Shown piece by piece: positions 15,622 to 24,089 of a stretch of 64,000 nucleotides of DNA (within the stretch, counting starts at the first letter, position 1; each line of letters opens with the position of its first letter). The stretch spans positions 2,480,001-2,544,000 of the forward strand of contig CAVTQZ010000001.1 of assembly GCA_963737015.1 (NCBI GenBank). The letters are read 5' to 3'. This DNA is from CAVTQZ01 sp963737015 (lineage in GTDB: Bacteria > Actinomycetota > Acidimicrobiia > Acidimicrobiales > UBA8190). A program made the position numbers and the translations under genes. A model generated the notes under the pieces. That model did not search any database. It saw nothing but the letters and a program-made list of their open reading frames with translations, and had not been told where the DNA came from.

Positions 15622-17130
15622 TTACGCTGCGGGGACAGACGACGCGGGTTCGTCGAGCACGGTGAGGGACCGGATCCCACCTTCGGGCGAAACGCGTAGT
15701 GCGGCGACCGCCGCGACATAGACGATTGCGCCCGCGGCCGCCGCCACGGGCCAGGGGGCGACCTGCCAGACGCCGAAGCAGGTGCCTACCGCAACCCCGC
15801 TGCATACGAGGACCTTCCCCACGGTGATGCCTTCCACCACGCCCCGACCGGGCCCCCGTCGCACGGCGACCCACAGGGCGATCATGACCGCTGATTCCGT
15901 CGCCAAAGTCGCCCAGGCTGCCCCGGCGTAGGACCACCTCGGGATGACCCAGAGGTTGACGCCCAGGTTCAGCACGAGACCGCCGAGGGCGGCAAGGGGG
16001 TAATAGATGTTGCGGTTGAGCGAGACGAGGACCGTGACGCTCAACCCGGTGAAAAAGCCGACGCACTCCGAAGCCACCACCACCCTGGCGGCGCCGGCGC
16101 CGATCGCGTAGTGGTGGCCGTAGAGGAGGCTGATCGCCTCCCGGGCGAAGATTGCGAACTCGAGGGTGATGAGCGCCCCACCGGCCATATAGAGCCGAAC
16201 GGTCCTGCGCAGAACCGCCTCGAAGGCACGCGGGCGCTCAGGCCAGTACTTGACGAAGATCGGGAACAGGGCGGGGGTCATCGCCGTGCCGAAGACGGAC
16301 ACGATCCCGGCGAACTTGTACGAGATGCCGTAGACGCCGACAGCCTGAAAGGTCTGCATCTTCGAGAGCATGACCGTGTCCAGGTTGTAGTAGAGGGTGG
16401 CGAGGGCGCCTCCGAGCGCCAGGGGAACCGACAGCTTGATCAGCTCGCGCCATCTGCCCCACAAAAAGGCGTAATGAAGCTTCGGCTTCTTCGGAAGCCG
16501 GTAGAACTTCCAGGCGAAGGTCACCACCTCGCAGAGAACCGCCGGGACGGTGAACACCACCAGCGAGCTGCCCATCAGCGCCAGCGCGATCGTGAGCAAG
16601 AGCTGCGCGGCTTGCCCGAGCGCCAGCGCCATCGCCACCTTCGATAGCCGCATCCGATACTGGTAGAGCACGTCCCATCCGCTCGAGGTGTTCGCCAGGA
16701 TGATGGAGAGGCCCGCGATCGCAGTGGCGCGCAGAACCACCACCGGGTAATGCCCGATGCTCACGAAGCTCAGGGCGATGACGTAGGCCAACAGGCCGAG
16801 AGCGCAACGAAGAAGGACGTAGGTGCCGGCGACGGTCCCGTCGTCTTTTCCAAGCTCGCGAAGGATCACGCGCGGGTTGGCTGCGTTCGTGACGATCGCC
16901 ATCATCCCGAGCAGCCCGAAGACGAACGAATAGCGTCCCCAGTTGCTGTACGACAGGTGGCGGACGATGAGGAGTGTCCCCGTCCAACCCATCACAGCGA
17001 CCGCTATACGGCTGATCATGAGGCTGACCGCATTGGCGAAGATCGATGCGCCGCCGATGGCGTTCTCCGCTGTTTCGCGTCGGGTCTCGGACGGCGTGGG
17101 AGATGAACGCCTTGTGCGCAGTATCGCCAT
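15622..17130 (-). CDS. Wzx-like polysaccharide flippase (MOP superfamily)
   Basis: Protein of 502 aa with about 12-14 hydrophobic segments and the Wzx/PST pattern: an N-terminal amphipathic region, then ISRIAVAVMGWTGTLLIVRHLSYSNWGRYSFVFG, several charged helix ends (RVILRELGKDD, YRMRLSKV) and a mid-protein YYNLDTVMLSKM segment, which is usual for these exporters. It would move lipid-linked repeat units across the membrane for polymerisation by the product of 13870-15327. The start at 17130 leaves a 201-nt divergent intergenic region before the plus-strand glycosyltransferase set; that region probably holds both promoters, but no clear -10/-35 pair was identified. Confidence 0.88.
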   Translation of the reverse strand: MAILRTRRSSPTPSETRRETAENAIGGASIFANAVSLMISRIAVAVMGWTGTLLIVRHLSYSNWGRYSFVFGLLGMMAIVTNAANPRVILRELGKDDGTVAGTYVLLRCALGLLAYVIALSFVSIGHYPVVVLRATAIAGLSIILANTSSGWDVLYQYRMRLSKVAMALALGQAAQLLLTIALALMGSSLVVFTVPAVLCEVVTFAWKFYRLPKKPKLHYAFLWGRWRELIKLSVPLALGGALATLYYNLDTVMLSKMQTFQAVGVYGISYKFAGIVSVFGTAMTPALFPIFVKYWPERPRAFEAVLRRTVRLYMAGGALITLEFAIFAREAISLLYGHHYAIGAGAARVVVASECVGFFTGLSVTVLVSLNRNIYYPLAALGGLVLNLGVNLWVIPRWSYAGAAWATLATESAVMIALWVAVRRGPGRGVVEGITVGKVLVCSGVAVGTCFGVWQVAPWPVAAAAGAIVYVAAVAALRVSPEGGIRSLTVLDEPASSVPAA

Positions 17131-17331
17131 CAGGAAACGGGCTGGCGAGAGCTTGTGATCACGAGAGGTTGGGCGGACGTGGCGGCGGTGGCTTCGTGCT
17201 GCGGCGCCGATCCTTGTCCAGTCAGACGATGCTTCACTATCCTTTGCCCGCCGCGCGAGGGACCACGAAAGGTTTCATGGCAATTCTATTCGTCATCATT
17301 CGTCGCTCCCTGAACACGCTTTGATGGCGCA

Positions 17332-18423
17332 ATGAAGCCGAAACTCGTGATCCTGAACCACACTGGCCTCTATTCGGGGGCTGAGGTGGTGCTCGAGCGA
17401 ATCGTGAAGGCGGCAGTCGACGAGGGGTGGGGCGTGGTCGTGCTCGTCCCAGAAGGACGAGCACGTGACCAGCTCGCTCGGGCCGGCGCCGAGATCCGCC
17501 CAGGACCGGACCTCAAACTGCCGCTCGGCTCCAAGGCTCTGGGCCTCGCCAACCGGACTGCTCTCTCGGTCGTTGCGGCGCGGGCCCTGCGAAAGGCTGC
17601 TCACGGCGCCGACCTGGTCCTCGTGAACAGCATCCACGCCCTTCCCGCATTGGCACTCGCGCGTCCGCCGGCCGCTTCGGTGTGGATCTGCCACGAGGTG
17701 CTCACCAGTCGCTACCGCCTGGGACTCGTGCGCGCGACGAGCCTTACGGGCTTCAAGGTCCTCGGGGTGTCGGAGGCCGCCGCGGAGCCGGTGCGCAGAC
17801 GGGGGATCCCGGTGCACGTCATTCACAATGGGACACCGAGTCCCGTCCCTAGGGCCCCTGACGACCCGCCTGGTGAACCAGTCGTCGGATGTGCCGCCGC
17901 CCTCACCAGTTGGAAAGGCCAGGACGTCTTGTTGGAAGCCGTCGCGCAGCTCGACCGCAGGGTTCGGGTAGAGCTCCTCGGACAGCGCTTCCCGAAAGAT
18001 GCCGCTTACGAGAGGAGCCTCCGCGCACGAGCCGAAAAGCCGGACCTCGCCGGGCGCGTGTCGTTCCTCGGCTTTCGTGACGACGTGCTCGGAGTGATTC
18101 GTTCGTGGACCGTCGCCGTCTCTGCGAGTGTCGACCCGGAGGCAGTAGGGCTCACGACCCTCGAAGCGATGAGCGTCGGGGTGCCGGTGGTCGGTACGAA
18201 CATCGGCGCGACACCGCACATGGTCGACGGCGCGGGAATCCTCGTTCCACCACGGGACCCGAGGTCCATGGCCGAGGCGATCACACGCATCGTCGACGAT
18301 CCCGAGCTCTGGCGCCGCTTCCATCACGCCGGACCCGCGGTGGTCCACGAGAAGTTCAACGTCGACGACCAGGTACGCGCGACCCTCGAATGGCTGGAAA
18401 GCACAGCACGAAGCAAATCATGA
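17332..18423 (+). CDS. Glycosyltransferase family 4
   Basis: Protein of 363 aa, GT-B fold. N-terminal LNHTGLYSGAEVVLERIV is the usual acceptor-side glycine-rich loop (GxE). The donor side has CAAALTSWKGQDVLLEAVAQ, FLGFRDDV, and the E-x7-E-like region DPEAVGLTTLEAMSVGVPVVGT. First gene of the plus-strand set; ATG at 17332, and its stop overlaps the next ATG (ATGA at 18420-18423). It belongs to the exopolysaccharide repeat-unit assembly set; donor and acceptor unknown. Confidence 0.92.
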   Translation: MKPKLVILNHTGLYSGAEVVLERIVKAAVDEGWGVVVLVPEGRARDQLARAGAEIRPGPDLKLPLGSKALGLANRTALSVVAARALRKAAHGADLVLVNSIHALPALALARPPAASVWICHEVLTSRYRLGLVRATSLTGFKVLGVSEAAAEPVRRRGIPVHVIHNGTPSPVPRAPDDPPGEPVVGCAAALTSWKGQDVLLEAVAQLDRRVRVELLGQRFPKDAAYERSLRARAEKPDLAGRVSFLGFRDDVLGVIRSWTVAVSASVDPEAVGLTTLEAMSVGVPVVGTNIGATPHMVDGAGILVPPRDPRSMAEAITRIVDDPELWRRFHHAGPAVVHEKFNVDDQVRATLEWLESTARSKS

Positions 18424-19205
18424 GTGACGCGCTGGTCTCGGTCGTCATCCCCTGCTTCAACTACGCCAGGTTCCTTGCCGAGGCGATCGACAGTTGCCTC
18501 GCCCAGACGCATCGCCCACTCGAGGTGATCGTGGTGAACGACGGGTCGACCGACGACTCGGAATCGATCGCGCTGGGTTACGGAGAGCGGATCAGGTATC
18601 ACCGTCAGGCCAATGCCGGCCTATCGGCGGCTCGGAATTCAGGGATCAGGCTCACCCGAGGCGAATTCGTCATGTGTCTCGACTCGGACGACACGATCGA
18701 CAAGGACTATGTGAGAAAAGGCCTCGAAGTTCTCGAATCACACCCGGATGCTGCTTTCGTCTACACGCAAGTGAGACGCTTCGGGAGGGAGACCGGCACC
18801 ACCTCCTACCCCGCATACGACGCCGGTGAGCTCAAGCGTGAGAACTTCATAAACGCGAGCGCGCTCTTCAGATCGGAGGTACTCAGGGAGCACCTCTACG
18901 ACGAGCGCCTGCGCGGCGGGCTCGAGGACTGGGACCTGTACCTGAGGCTCGCCGAGCACTGGATACCCGGTGTATTGCTCGACGAGCCGTTGCTCAATTA
19001 CCGCAAGCACGACGACGCCACCAGTATGCTGGATTCGCTCACGTACCGTGGCGATCGGAGCCGGCTTGTGATGGTAAGAGCCCACCCTCTTCTCTACACA
19101 CCCCGCGAAAAAGCCGAGGCGCGCCTAAAGGCAGCCCTGGAGCCGAGCCGAAAACTCCTGGGACGTATGAAACGACGATTCCTCGTTCAGTCCACCTCGC
19201 AGTGA
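18420..19205 (+). CDS. Glycosyltransferase family 2 (GT-A fold)
   Basis: Protein of 261 aa with the GT2 nucleotide-sugar site: VVIPCFNYARFLAEAIDS at the N-terminus, VVNDGSTDDS, NAGLSAARNSGI and the metal-binding DxD-like LDSDD, followed by an acceptor region with GLEDWDLYLRLAEH. The ATG at 18420 overlaps the preceding stop by 4 nt; the longer upstream reading frame is a shadow of the GT4 gene. Cytosolic enzyme, probably adding one sugar to the lipid-linked intermediate. Confidence 0.92.
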   Translation: MSDALVSVVIPCFNYARFLAEAIDSCLAQTHRPLEVIVVNDGSTDDSESIALGYGERIRYHRQANAGLSAARNSGIRLTRGEFVMCLDSDDTIDKDYVRKGLEVLESHPDAAFVYTQVRRFGRETGTTSYPAYDAGELKRENFINASALFRSEVLREHLYDERLRGGLEDWDLYLRLAEHWIPGVLLDEPLLNYRKHDDATSMLDSLTYRGDRSRLVMVRAHPLLYTPREKAEARLKAALEPSRKLLGRMKRRFLVQSTSQ

Positions 19206-19212
19206 CCGAAAG

Positions 19213-19995
19213 GTGCTCTCCGAACTACTCCGGATGAACCGGGTCGAGTTCGTCGACCGGCTCCGTCTCGTGGACGATGCCATGCCCCCGAGATTGAGGA
19301 GTCTCGCCCGAGCGGCCTACAAGGGCGTGAACCGGATCGCCGAAAGCCCGAGATGGGGCAGCTTCCTGCGGCCGAATCCCTTTGCCGACGGCGGAGCCGG
19401 CGCTACGACCCCCATCGACCAGTTCTACGTCGGCGAGTTCGTCGCCTCGAACCGCGACGCCGTGCGGGGCCGGGTGCTCGCCGCCAGGGATACCGAGCTC
19501 GTCGGCCGCGACTGGGTGGGCAGGGTCACCTCGGTGGACGTCTTCGACATCGACCCCTACAACGTCACGGCGACCATCCTCACGGATCTCTGCGATCCAG
19601 TGGCTTTCGATCGCGCTTCCTACGACTGCATCATCATGACCCAGACCATCCAGCGACTCGCAGATCCGGCCCTTGGCCTCAAGGTCCTGTGGTCGGCGCT
19701 GCGCCCCGGCGGTACGCTCCTCTTGTCGTCGCCCGTGCTCGGACCGGTGGAACCCGTCCACGGGATCAACGAGGACCGATGGCGCTACTCCTCCAGCGGA
19801 TTACGGAACCTCGTCACGTCGGTTCTTCCCGATGCTCAGTGCAGCGCTCGCGCCTTCGGTTCGCTTGCAACGGCGATCGGGCATATCGCGGGTGTTCCTA
19901 TGGAGAGAATGCCGCGACGTGCCCTCGCATGGCACGACGAACGAGTCCCGGTTGTCGCGTGCGCCCGTCTCGACCGGCCCCTGTCTCCGTTATGA
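19213..19995 (+). CDS. Methyltransferase-like protein (degenerate class I SAM-binding fold)
   Basis: Protein of 260 aa. The middle part has a Methyltransf-11-like pattern: VDVFDIDPYN (acidic residue after a beta strand), DLCDPVAFDRASYDCIIMTQTIQRLADP, then VLWSALRPGGTLLLSSPVLGP. The usual GxGxG motif I is not recognisable (RGRVLAARDTELVG stands there), so SAM binding or activity is uncertain. GTG start at 19213, 7 nt after the previous stop; an ATG at 19234 is an alternative. Its stop overlaps the next ATG. Within a glycosyltransferase operon it may methylate a sugar or the chain end. Confidence 0.75.
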   Translation: MLSELLRMNRVEFVDRLRLVDDAMPPRLRSLARAAYKGVNRIAESPRWGSFLRPNPFADGGAGATTPIDQFYVGEFVASNRDAVRGRVLAARDTELVGRDWVGRVTSVDVFDIDPYNVTATILTDLCDPVAFDRASYDCIIMTQTIQRLADPALGLKVLWSALRPGGTLLLSSPVLGPVEPVHGINEDRWRYSSSGLRNLVTSVLPDAQCSARAFGSLATAIGHIAGVPMERMPRRALAWHDERVPVVACARLDRPLSPL

Positions 19996-20903
19996 ACTTC
20001 CTGCCACCGGCGACGATCCTCGTGTACCACCGGGTCGAGGACGACGCGGACGATCCCTACGGGCTGTGTGTCACGCCCAAGCACTTCGCCTCCCACCTCG
20101 AGGCCGTCGCAGCTTCGGCACGTTTTGCCGCGTTGGACGAGATCGAATCCTGGTCCGCTCCACGACCGCGGGTGATGGTGACCTTCGACGACGGTTACGC
20201 CGACAACCTCCATGTTGCCCTGCCGATCGCGGAGCGATTCGAGGTACCTGTCACGGTGTTCGTCACAAGCAGCACGATCGACAACCGCCGAGGTTTTTGG
20301 TGGGACCGGCTTGCAGCTCTAATGGTCGGCCGAAGCGAGCCTGAGGCACGGTTTTGCGTCGACACAGCCACGATCCATCTCGAAGTGAGCTTTCAGGGGG
20401 TCGACCGGTGGGAGAGAGCCATGTGGGCCGTGCAGTCACGTCTGCGCGGCTCGAACTACGAGGAGATACACCAGGTGCTCGAGGCCCTGGAGGAAGCTTT
20501 GGGGACCTCGGACGTAGAGGCTCCTCGCGTCCTGACCGAGGAGGAGCTCGTGGAGCTGTCTCGGCATCCCCTCGTGAGCATCGGCGCTCATACCACCGAT
20601 CACGCGTTGCTCGCGGGCAGATCCGAGGCATCGCAATGCGAATCCGTCCTTCGCTGCAAGGAGCGACTCGAATCTCTCATCGGCCAACGGGTAATTCACT
20701 TCGCCTATCCCTTCGGGGGAAACGGCGACTTCGACGAGGCCTCGGTGAACGCGGTGGCCGGAGCCGGATTCGAGACGGCATGCACCGCCATCGACGGACG
20801 CGCCGGTGGGTTCTGCGGGAGGTACCTCCTCCCGCGGAGGTTCATGTTGGACTGGGATGCCGACGAGTTCACGAGGAGGCTCGGGAGCTGGGGCCTGAAC
20901 TGA
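19992..20903 (+). CDS. Polysaccharide deacetylase (carbohydrate esterase family 4)
   Basis: Protein of 303 aa with a NodB-homology domain. The N-terminal ILVYHRVED and the catalytic/metal motif VTFDDGYADN (Asp-Asp) are seen, followed by GAHTTDHALL (metal His motif, H-x3-H variant: His583-type TTDH) and FAYPFGGNGDFD near the C-terminus. ATG at 19992 overlaps the methyltransferase-like stop. No signal peptide is present, so it would act on a cytosolic or lipid-linked sugar (for example an N-acetylhexosamine) rather than on the exported polymer, unless exported in another way. Confidence 0.9.
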   Translation: MNFLPPATILVYHRVEDDADDPYGLCVTPKHFASHLEAVAASARFAALDEIESWSAPRPRVMVTFDDGYADNLHVALPIAERFEVPVTVFVTSSTIDNRRGFWWDRLAALMVGRSEPEARFCVDTATIHLEVSFQGVDRWERAMWAVQSRLRGSNYEEIHQVLEALEEALGTSDVEAPRVLTEEELVELSRHPLVSIGAHTTDHALLAGRSEASQCESVLRCKERLESLIGQRVIHFAYPFGGNGDFDEASVNAVAGAGFETACTAIDGRAGGFCGRYLLPRRFMLDWDADEFTRRLGSWGLN

Positions 20904-20952
20904 GGCCCCCAGCCGGGCGTCGGGCCAGCTCGGGCGAAGGGCCGTCGCGGCT

Positions 20953-21924
20953 GTGACGGCCGACGTCCGCGTCGGGATCGTCTCTTGGAACACGGCGCCG
21001 ATGTTGGAAAAGGCCCTCTGTGCCTTACCCGCAGCACTCGGTCGCCTCGACGCGGAGATCGTGGTCGTCGACAACGCTTCGGACGACGACTCGGTGGAAG
21101 TTGCACGGGGACAGCGGGGAGTGCAGGTCGTGACCAATACCTCGAACGTGGGGTACGCACGCGCGATGAACCAGGCGCTCGCCGGCACAGAGGCGCGCGC
21201 CCTCATAGCCCTCAACCCCGACACCGAGGCACCGGCCGGGTCGCTCGAACAGCTGGTCCGTACGCTCGATGAGAATCGGGCCGCCGGACTCGTCGCACCC
21301 GTGCTGACCGACGCCTCCGGAAAGGCCCAGCGATCGGTCTTCCCCTATCCGGGGCCGCTCGAGGCCCTCGAGACCGGTTTCCTACCGCGCTCGTGGAGGA
21401 GGGGTTCGAAAGTCGCAAGCGTTGCCGACGGGAGCCGCGTCGGTGCTTCCCGTGCGCTACGCCTGAAGGGCCTGTGGGTGCTCGGCGCAGTCCACTGCAT
21501 CCGCCGTGCGGCTCTGGACGGGAAACCGCCGTACTCCTCCCGTTGGTTCATGTACGTGGAGGACATCGAGCTCTGCTGGAGGCTCCGCACGAAGGGGTGG
21601 GACAACCTCCTGCGTCTCGACGTCTCGATCGTCCACCACGGGAACGCAGCTGGTGTACAGAGATGGGGCGAGGGAGCCTCCCTCGAACTGCGGAGCATCC
21701 CGAACATCTATGAATGGTTGCGAAGCGAGCGTTCGCCTGCGACGGTCCGGGCGACCGGCTTGGTGAACCGCGCGGCCCTGGCGACGAAGCGGCGGATTCT
21801 CCGTATCGGGTCGACATACTCGAGTCGCAACGCCGCGGCATGGAAAGAACGGGCGACGGAGCTCGAGGGGATCTCGGCTCACCATCGCGCCGAGTCCGCA
21901 AAGGTCGGCGGGGACGCGGGTTGA
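20953..21924 (+). CDS. Glycosyltransferase family 2, rhamnosyltransferase-like
   Basis: Protein of 323 aa with VGIVSWNTAPMLEKAL, VVDNASDDDS, NVGYARAMNQAL and LNPDTEAPAG (the DxD-equivalent), then WVLGAVHCIRRAALD and FMYVEDIELCWRL, the usual ED-x-ELCWR pattern of WbbL/rhamnosyltransferase-type GT2 enzymes. GTG start at 20953, 49 nt after the deacetylase stop. Last gene of the plus-strand exopolysaccharide set; it meets the minus-strand sugar transferase end to end with 36 nt between stops. Confidence 0.9.
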   Translation: MTADVRVGIVSWNTAPMLEKALCALPAALGRLDAEIVVVDNASDDDSVEVARGQRGVQVVTNTSNVGYARAMNQALAGTEARALIALNPDTEAPAGSLEQLVRTLDENRAAGLVAPVLTDASGKAQRSVFPYPGPLEALETGFLPRSWRRGSKVASVADGSRVGASRALRLKGLWVLGAVHCIRRAALDGKPPYSSRWFMYVEDIELCWRLRTKGWDNLLRLDVSIVHHGNAAGVQRWGEGASLELRSIPNIYEWLRSERSPATVRATGLVNRAALATKRRILRIGSTYSSRNAAAWKERATELEGISAHHRAESAKVGGDAG

Positions 21925-21960
21925 TCCCGGGCATCTGCCGCGTGCCCGGCTGCGATCAGC

Positions 21961-23511
21961 TCAGCCGGTGGATGCGACCTCGTCCCACCTCGGACGATCT
22001 CCCGGCCAAATGGCCGGAGCGGCATCTGTTTCGACTTCGACACCGGACAAGACGACGGGCTGGAGGCGGCGACGGTGCCGGCGGCTCTCGGTCCTAGACG
22101 GCTGACGTGCAGGTTCGTCACCGTCGGAAGACGAGGCGATGGCGTACTTGATGACGGCGGACACCGTCTGCACCATTATCACGAGGTCACGCCACAGCGA
22201 CCAACTCTCTATGTAACGGTTGTCGAAGCGTGCACGTTCGTCGATGGAGGTGTCGCCTCGCAGGCCATGGACCTGCGCAAGCCCGGTGAGGCCGACAGGG
22301 ACGCGGTGGCGCGCGTCGTAATGGGGCACCTGGCCCTTGAAACGCTCGACGAAGAAGGGCCGTTCGGGACGAGGGCCAACGAGCGACATGTCGCCGCGAA
22401 GCACACTCCACAGCTGAGGCAACTCGTCGAGGCCCAGTCGCCTCATGAGCCCACCGATCTTCGTGACTCGGTCTTCGGGTGCGACCCACTCGAGATCGCT
22501 CCCGTCGTGCACCCTCATCGTGCGGAACTTGAGAACATCCACCAGCGCTCCGTACTGCCCGACACGCTCCTGTCGGAAGTACACCGGGCCATGGCTCGAC
22601 AACTTCACGGCTGCGGCCAGAAGCACATAAACCGGGGCGACGAGCATGAGCCCGACACCTGCGAAGGTGACGTCGACCAGACGCTTGGCGACACGCGAAG
22701 AACGCACTCGCAGAGATCGGCGGAGACGCACGAGCGGGATACCCCAGATGTCGTCGACCTCCCGGCCCTCGACGGCCACTCCGAGCTCGAAGAACCTCGG
22801 CAGCACGTGGATGTCGACTGCGGCGTCCTCGCATGCGCGGATGGTCTCGAGCATCTCAGCCTCGCGGGTGACACCGAACGCGACCACCACGCGGTCGATC
22901 TCCTCCTCGGAGAGAACGAGACGAAGCAAGTCGACGCTTCCGAAGAGAGGCAAAGGCAGTTCGTCTCCGTCGACCTCGTCCAAGAAGCCCACGGGCCTCA
23001 TCCCGTACTCGGGATGCTGCTCGAGAATCGTTGAGAAGTTGACGGCCACCTGGCCCGCACCAACGATGAGAGTGCGCTCGGCGAGCAGTCCCTTCGACCG
23101 CATCGTGCGGATGACCCTGTAGGCGACGGCACGGATCGCGAGGAGCGACACCGACGAGACCCCAGCCGTCGCGAGCACGTACGGCGTGCGGGCCGCACCT
23201 GCGAGGACCATCACCACCAGCGGGGCGGTCAGGCAGGCGAGAAGCGACCGGGCCTCACGCGATACGACGAGGTTGATCTTTACGGAATAGTGGCCGTAGG
23301 CCGCGAGAAGAGCAACGGCCATCAAGGGGAAGGCCCACACCGACCACTGGGACGGACGAGGACCGACCAGGACCGCCACCAAGCTGAGAACGACCAGCTC
23401 GGCTCCCGCCAGAGCGGAATTCGCTGCCTTGGCGGTCAGGTACGAGCGAGGCCCAGCAGTGGTCCGGGGCGGACCCTCGCTCGTCAGCCCTGGGAAGAGT
23501 CCGATGGCCAC
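21961..23511 (-). CDS. Polyprenyl-phosphate sugar-1-phosphate transferase (WcaJ/WbaP-like initiating transferase)
   Basis: Protein of about 516 aa. The N-terminal half has about four membrane segments and a CoA-binding-like Rossmann region (LIVGAGQVAVNFSTILEQHPEYGMRP split by family-typical GFLDEVDG). The C-terminal catalytic bacterial sugar transferase domain (about 320-490) has a membrane re-entrant helix, VYFRQERVGQ, LKFRTMRV and LDELPQLWSVLRGDMSLVGPRPE. It would start repeat-unit assembly by moving a sugar-phosphate onto undecaprenyl phosphate. The start is uncertain: GTG 23511 or TTG 23520; either overlaps the end of the LPFTG gene. A 30-residue basic tail after the domain is unusual. 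Confidence 0.92.
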   Translation of the reverse strand: MAIGLFPGLTSEGPPRTTAGPRSYLTAKAANSALAGAELVVLSLVAVLVGPRPSQWSVWAFPLMAVALLAAYGHYSVKINLVVSREARSLLACLTAPLVVMVLAGAARTPYVLATAGVSSVSLLAIRAVAYRVIRTMRSKGLLAERTLIVGAGQVAVNFSTILEQHPEYGMRPVGFLDEVDGDELPLPLFGSVDLLRLVLSEEEIDRVVVAFGVTREAEMLETIRACEDAAVDIHVLPRFFELGVAVEGREVDDIWGIPLVRLRRSLRVRSSRVAKRLVDVTFAGVGLMLVAPVYVLLAAAVKLSSHGPVYFRQERVGQYGALVDVLKFRTMRVHDGSDLEWVAPEDRVTKIGGLMRRLGLDELPQLWSVLRGDMSLVGPRPERPFFVERFKGQVPHYDARHRVPVGLTGLAQVHGLRGDTSIDERARFDNRYIESWSLWRDLVIMVQTVSAVIKYAIASSSDGDEPARQPSRTESRRHRRRLQPVVLSGVEVETDAAPAIWPGDRPRWDEVASTG

Positions 23512-23879
23512 TGAGACCAACCGGTCGTGTCGACAGAAGATGCTCCCGACGACGTAGCACTCGCGTTGACCGCATTCGCACGGCGGCGACTACGACGAAC
23601 GAGCAATCCTCCGGCGATGATCGCGACTCCACCGATCGCAGCAAGCTGCTCGACGTCAGCACCGGTGAACGGAAGGCTCGAAGATGTCGCAGCCTTCGTT
23701 GCCGGAGCCGGAGTCGACGGCGTCGTTCCGCCAGTAGGCGTAGTCGGAGTGCATCCCGCGAACGGGTAAGTGCATGTGCTCTGTGCCAACGCGATCGACG
23801 GCACGGCCAATACTCCTGCAGCGGAAGCGAGTCCCGTTGCCAGTAGGAAAGTTCTCTTCATTGGTTTCTTCACGCCCAT
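23484..23879 (-). CDS. Small secreted LPFTG surface protein (sortase-substrate-like)
   Basis: Protein of 131 aa. Signal peptide about 1-32 (MGVKKPMKRTFLLATG, ending SIALAQ), a short Cys-containing segment, a Thr/Pro/Ala-rich linker, then LPFTG, a hydrophobic helix (LAAIGGVAIIAGGLLV) and the basic stop RRSRRR. These are the three parts of a sortase cell-wall sorting signal. Oddly, a tail of about 30 mostly polar residues follows the basic stop, so sorting is not certain. The start at 23879 has a very strong ribosome-binding site (GGAGGAGGTGG); longer upstream starts lack one. Its end overlaps the start of the sugar transferase gene. No sortase gene is seen in the window. Confidence 0.8.
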   Translation of the reverse strand: MGVKKPMKRTFLLATGLASAAGVLAVPSIALAQSTCTYPFAGCTPTTPTGGTTPSTPAPATKAATSSSLPFTGADVEQLAAIGGVAIIAGGLLVRRSRRRANAVNASATSSGASSVDTTGWSQWPSDSSQG

Positions 23880-23932
23880 TTCCCCACCACCTCCTCCTCG
23901 CGAGTGCACTGCGCGGTGGATTGCCACTCTAG

Positions 23933-23975
23933 GCGTTTGCCAAACGCGCGGCGTTAGGCTTTTGCCCCTTAGGGG
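23933..23975 (-). promoter_or_regulatory. Structured 5' leader of the LPFTG gene (two perfect inverted repeats)
   Basis: Between the DUF4012 stop (24090) and the LPFTG start (23879) lie GCGTTTG-C-CAAACGC (23933-23947) and CCCCT-T-AGGGG (23965-23975), with a further GCGTTTGC copy at 23989-23996. They could form leader hairpins in the transcript or be operator sites. I could not match the region to any riboswitch class I know. No other feature is seen in the rest of this 210-nt gap. Confidence 0.4.
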
Positions 23976-24089
23976 TGGGTTGTTCATCGCGTTTGCGTAC
24001 TCGCAACTTGTCATTGAAAGTGATTGTGACCTCGTCATCTCATGGCTCGAACTACTCACTGTCAATAAATGACCAACGGTAGGCGCGCT

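Noticed and set aside
22075..23034. 319-aa plus-strand frame opposite the sugar transferase
   Set aside because: Antisense shadow of a conserved catalytic domain; no recognisable domain.
23933..23996. Leader of the LPFTG gene considered as a second riboswitch
   Set aside because: Has GC-rich palindromes and GCAAA-like strings but lacks the c-di-GMP-I core (GACGCAAAGCC) and any other class consensus I know.
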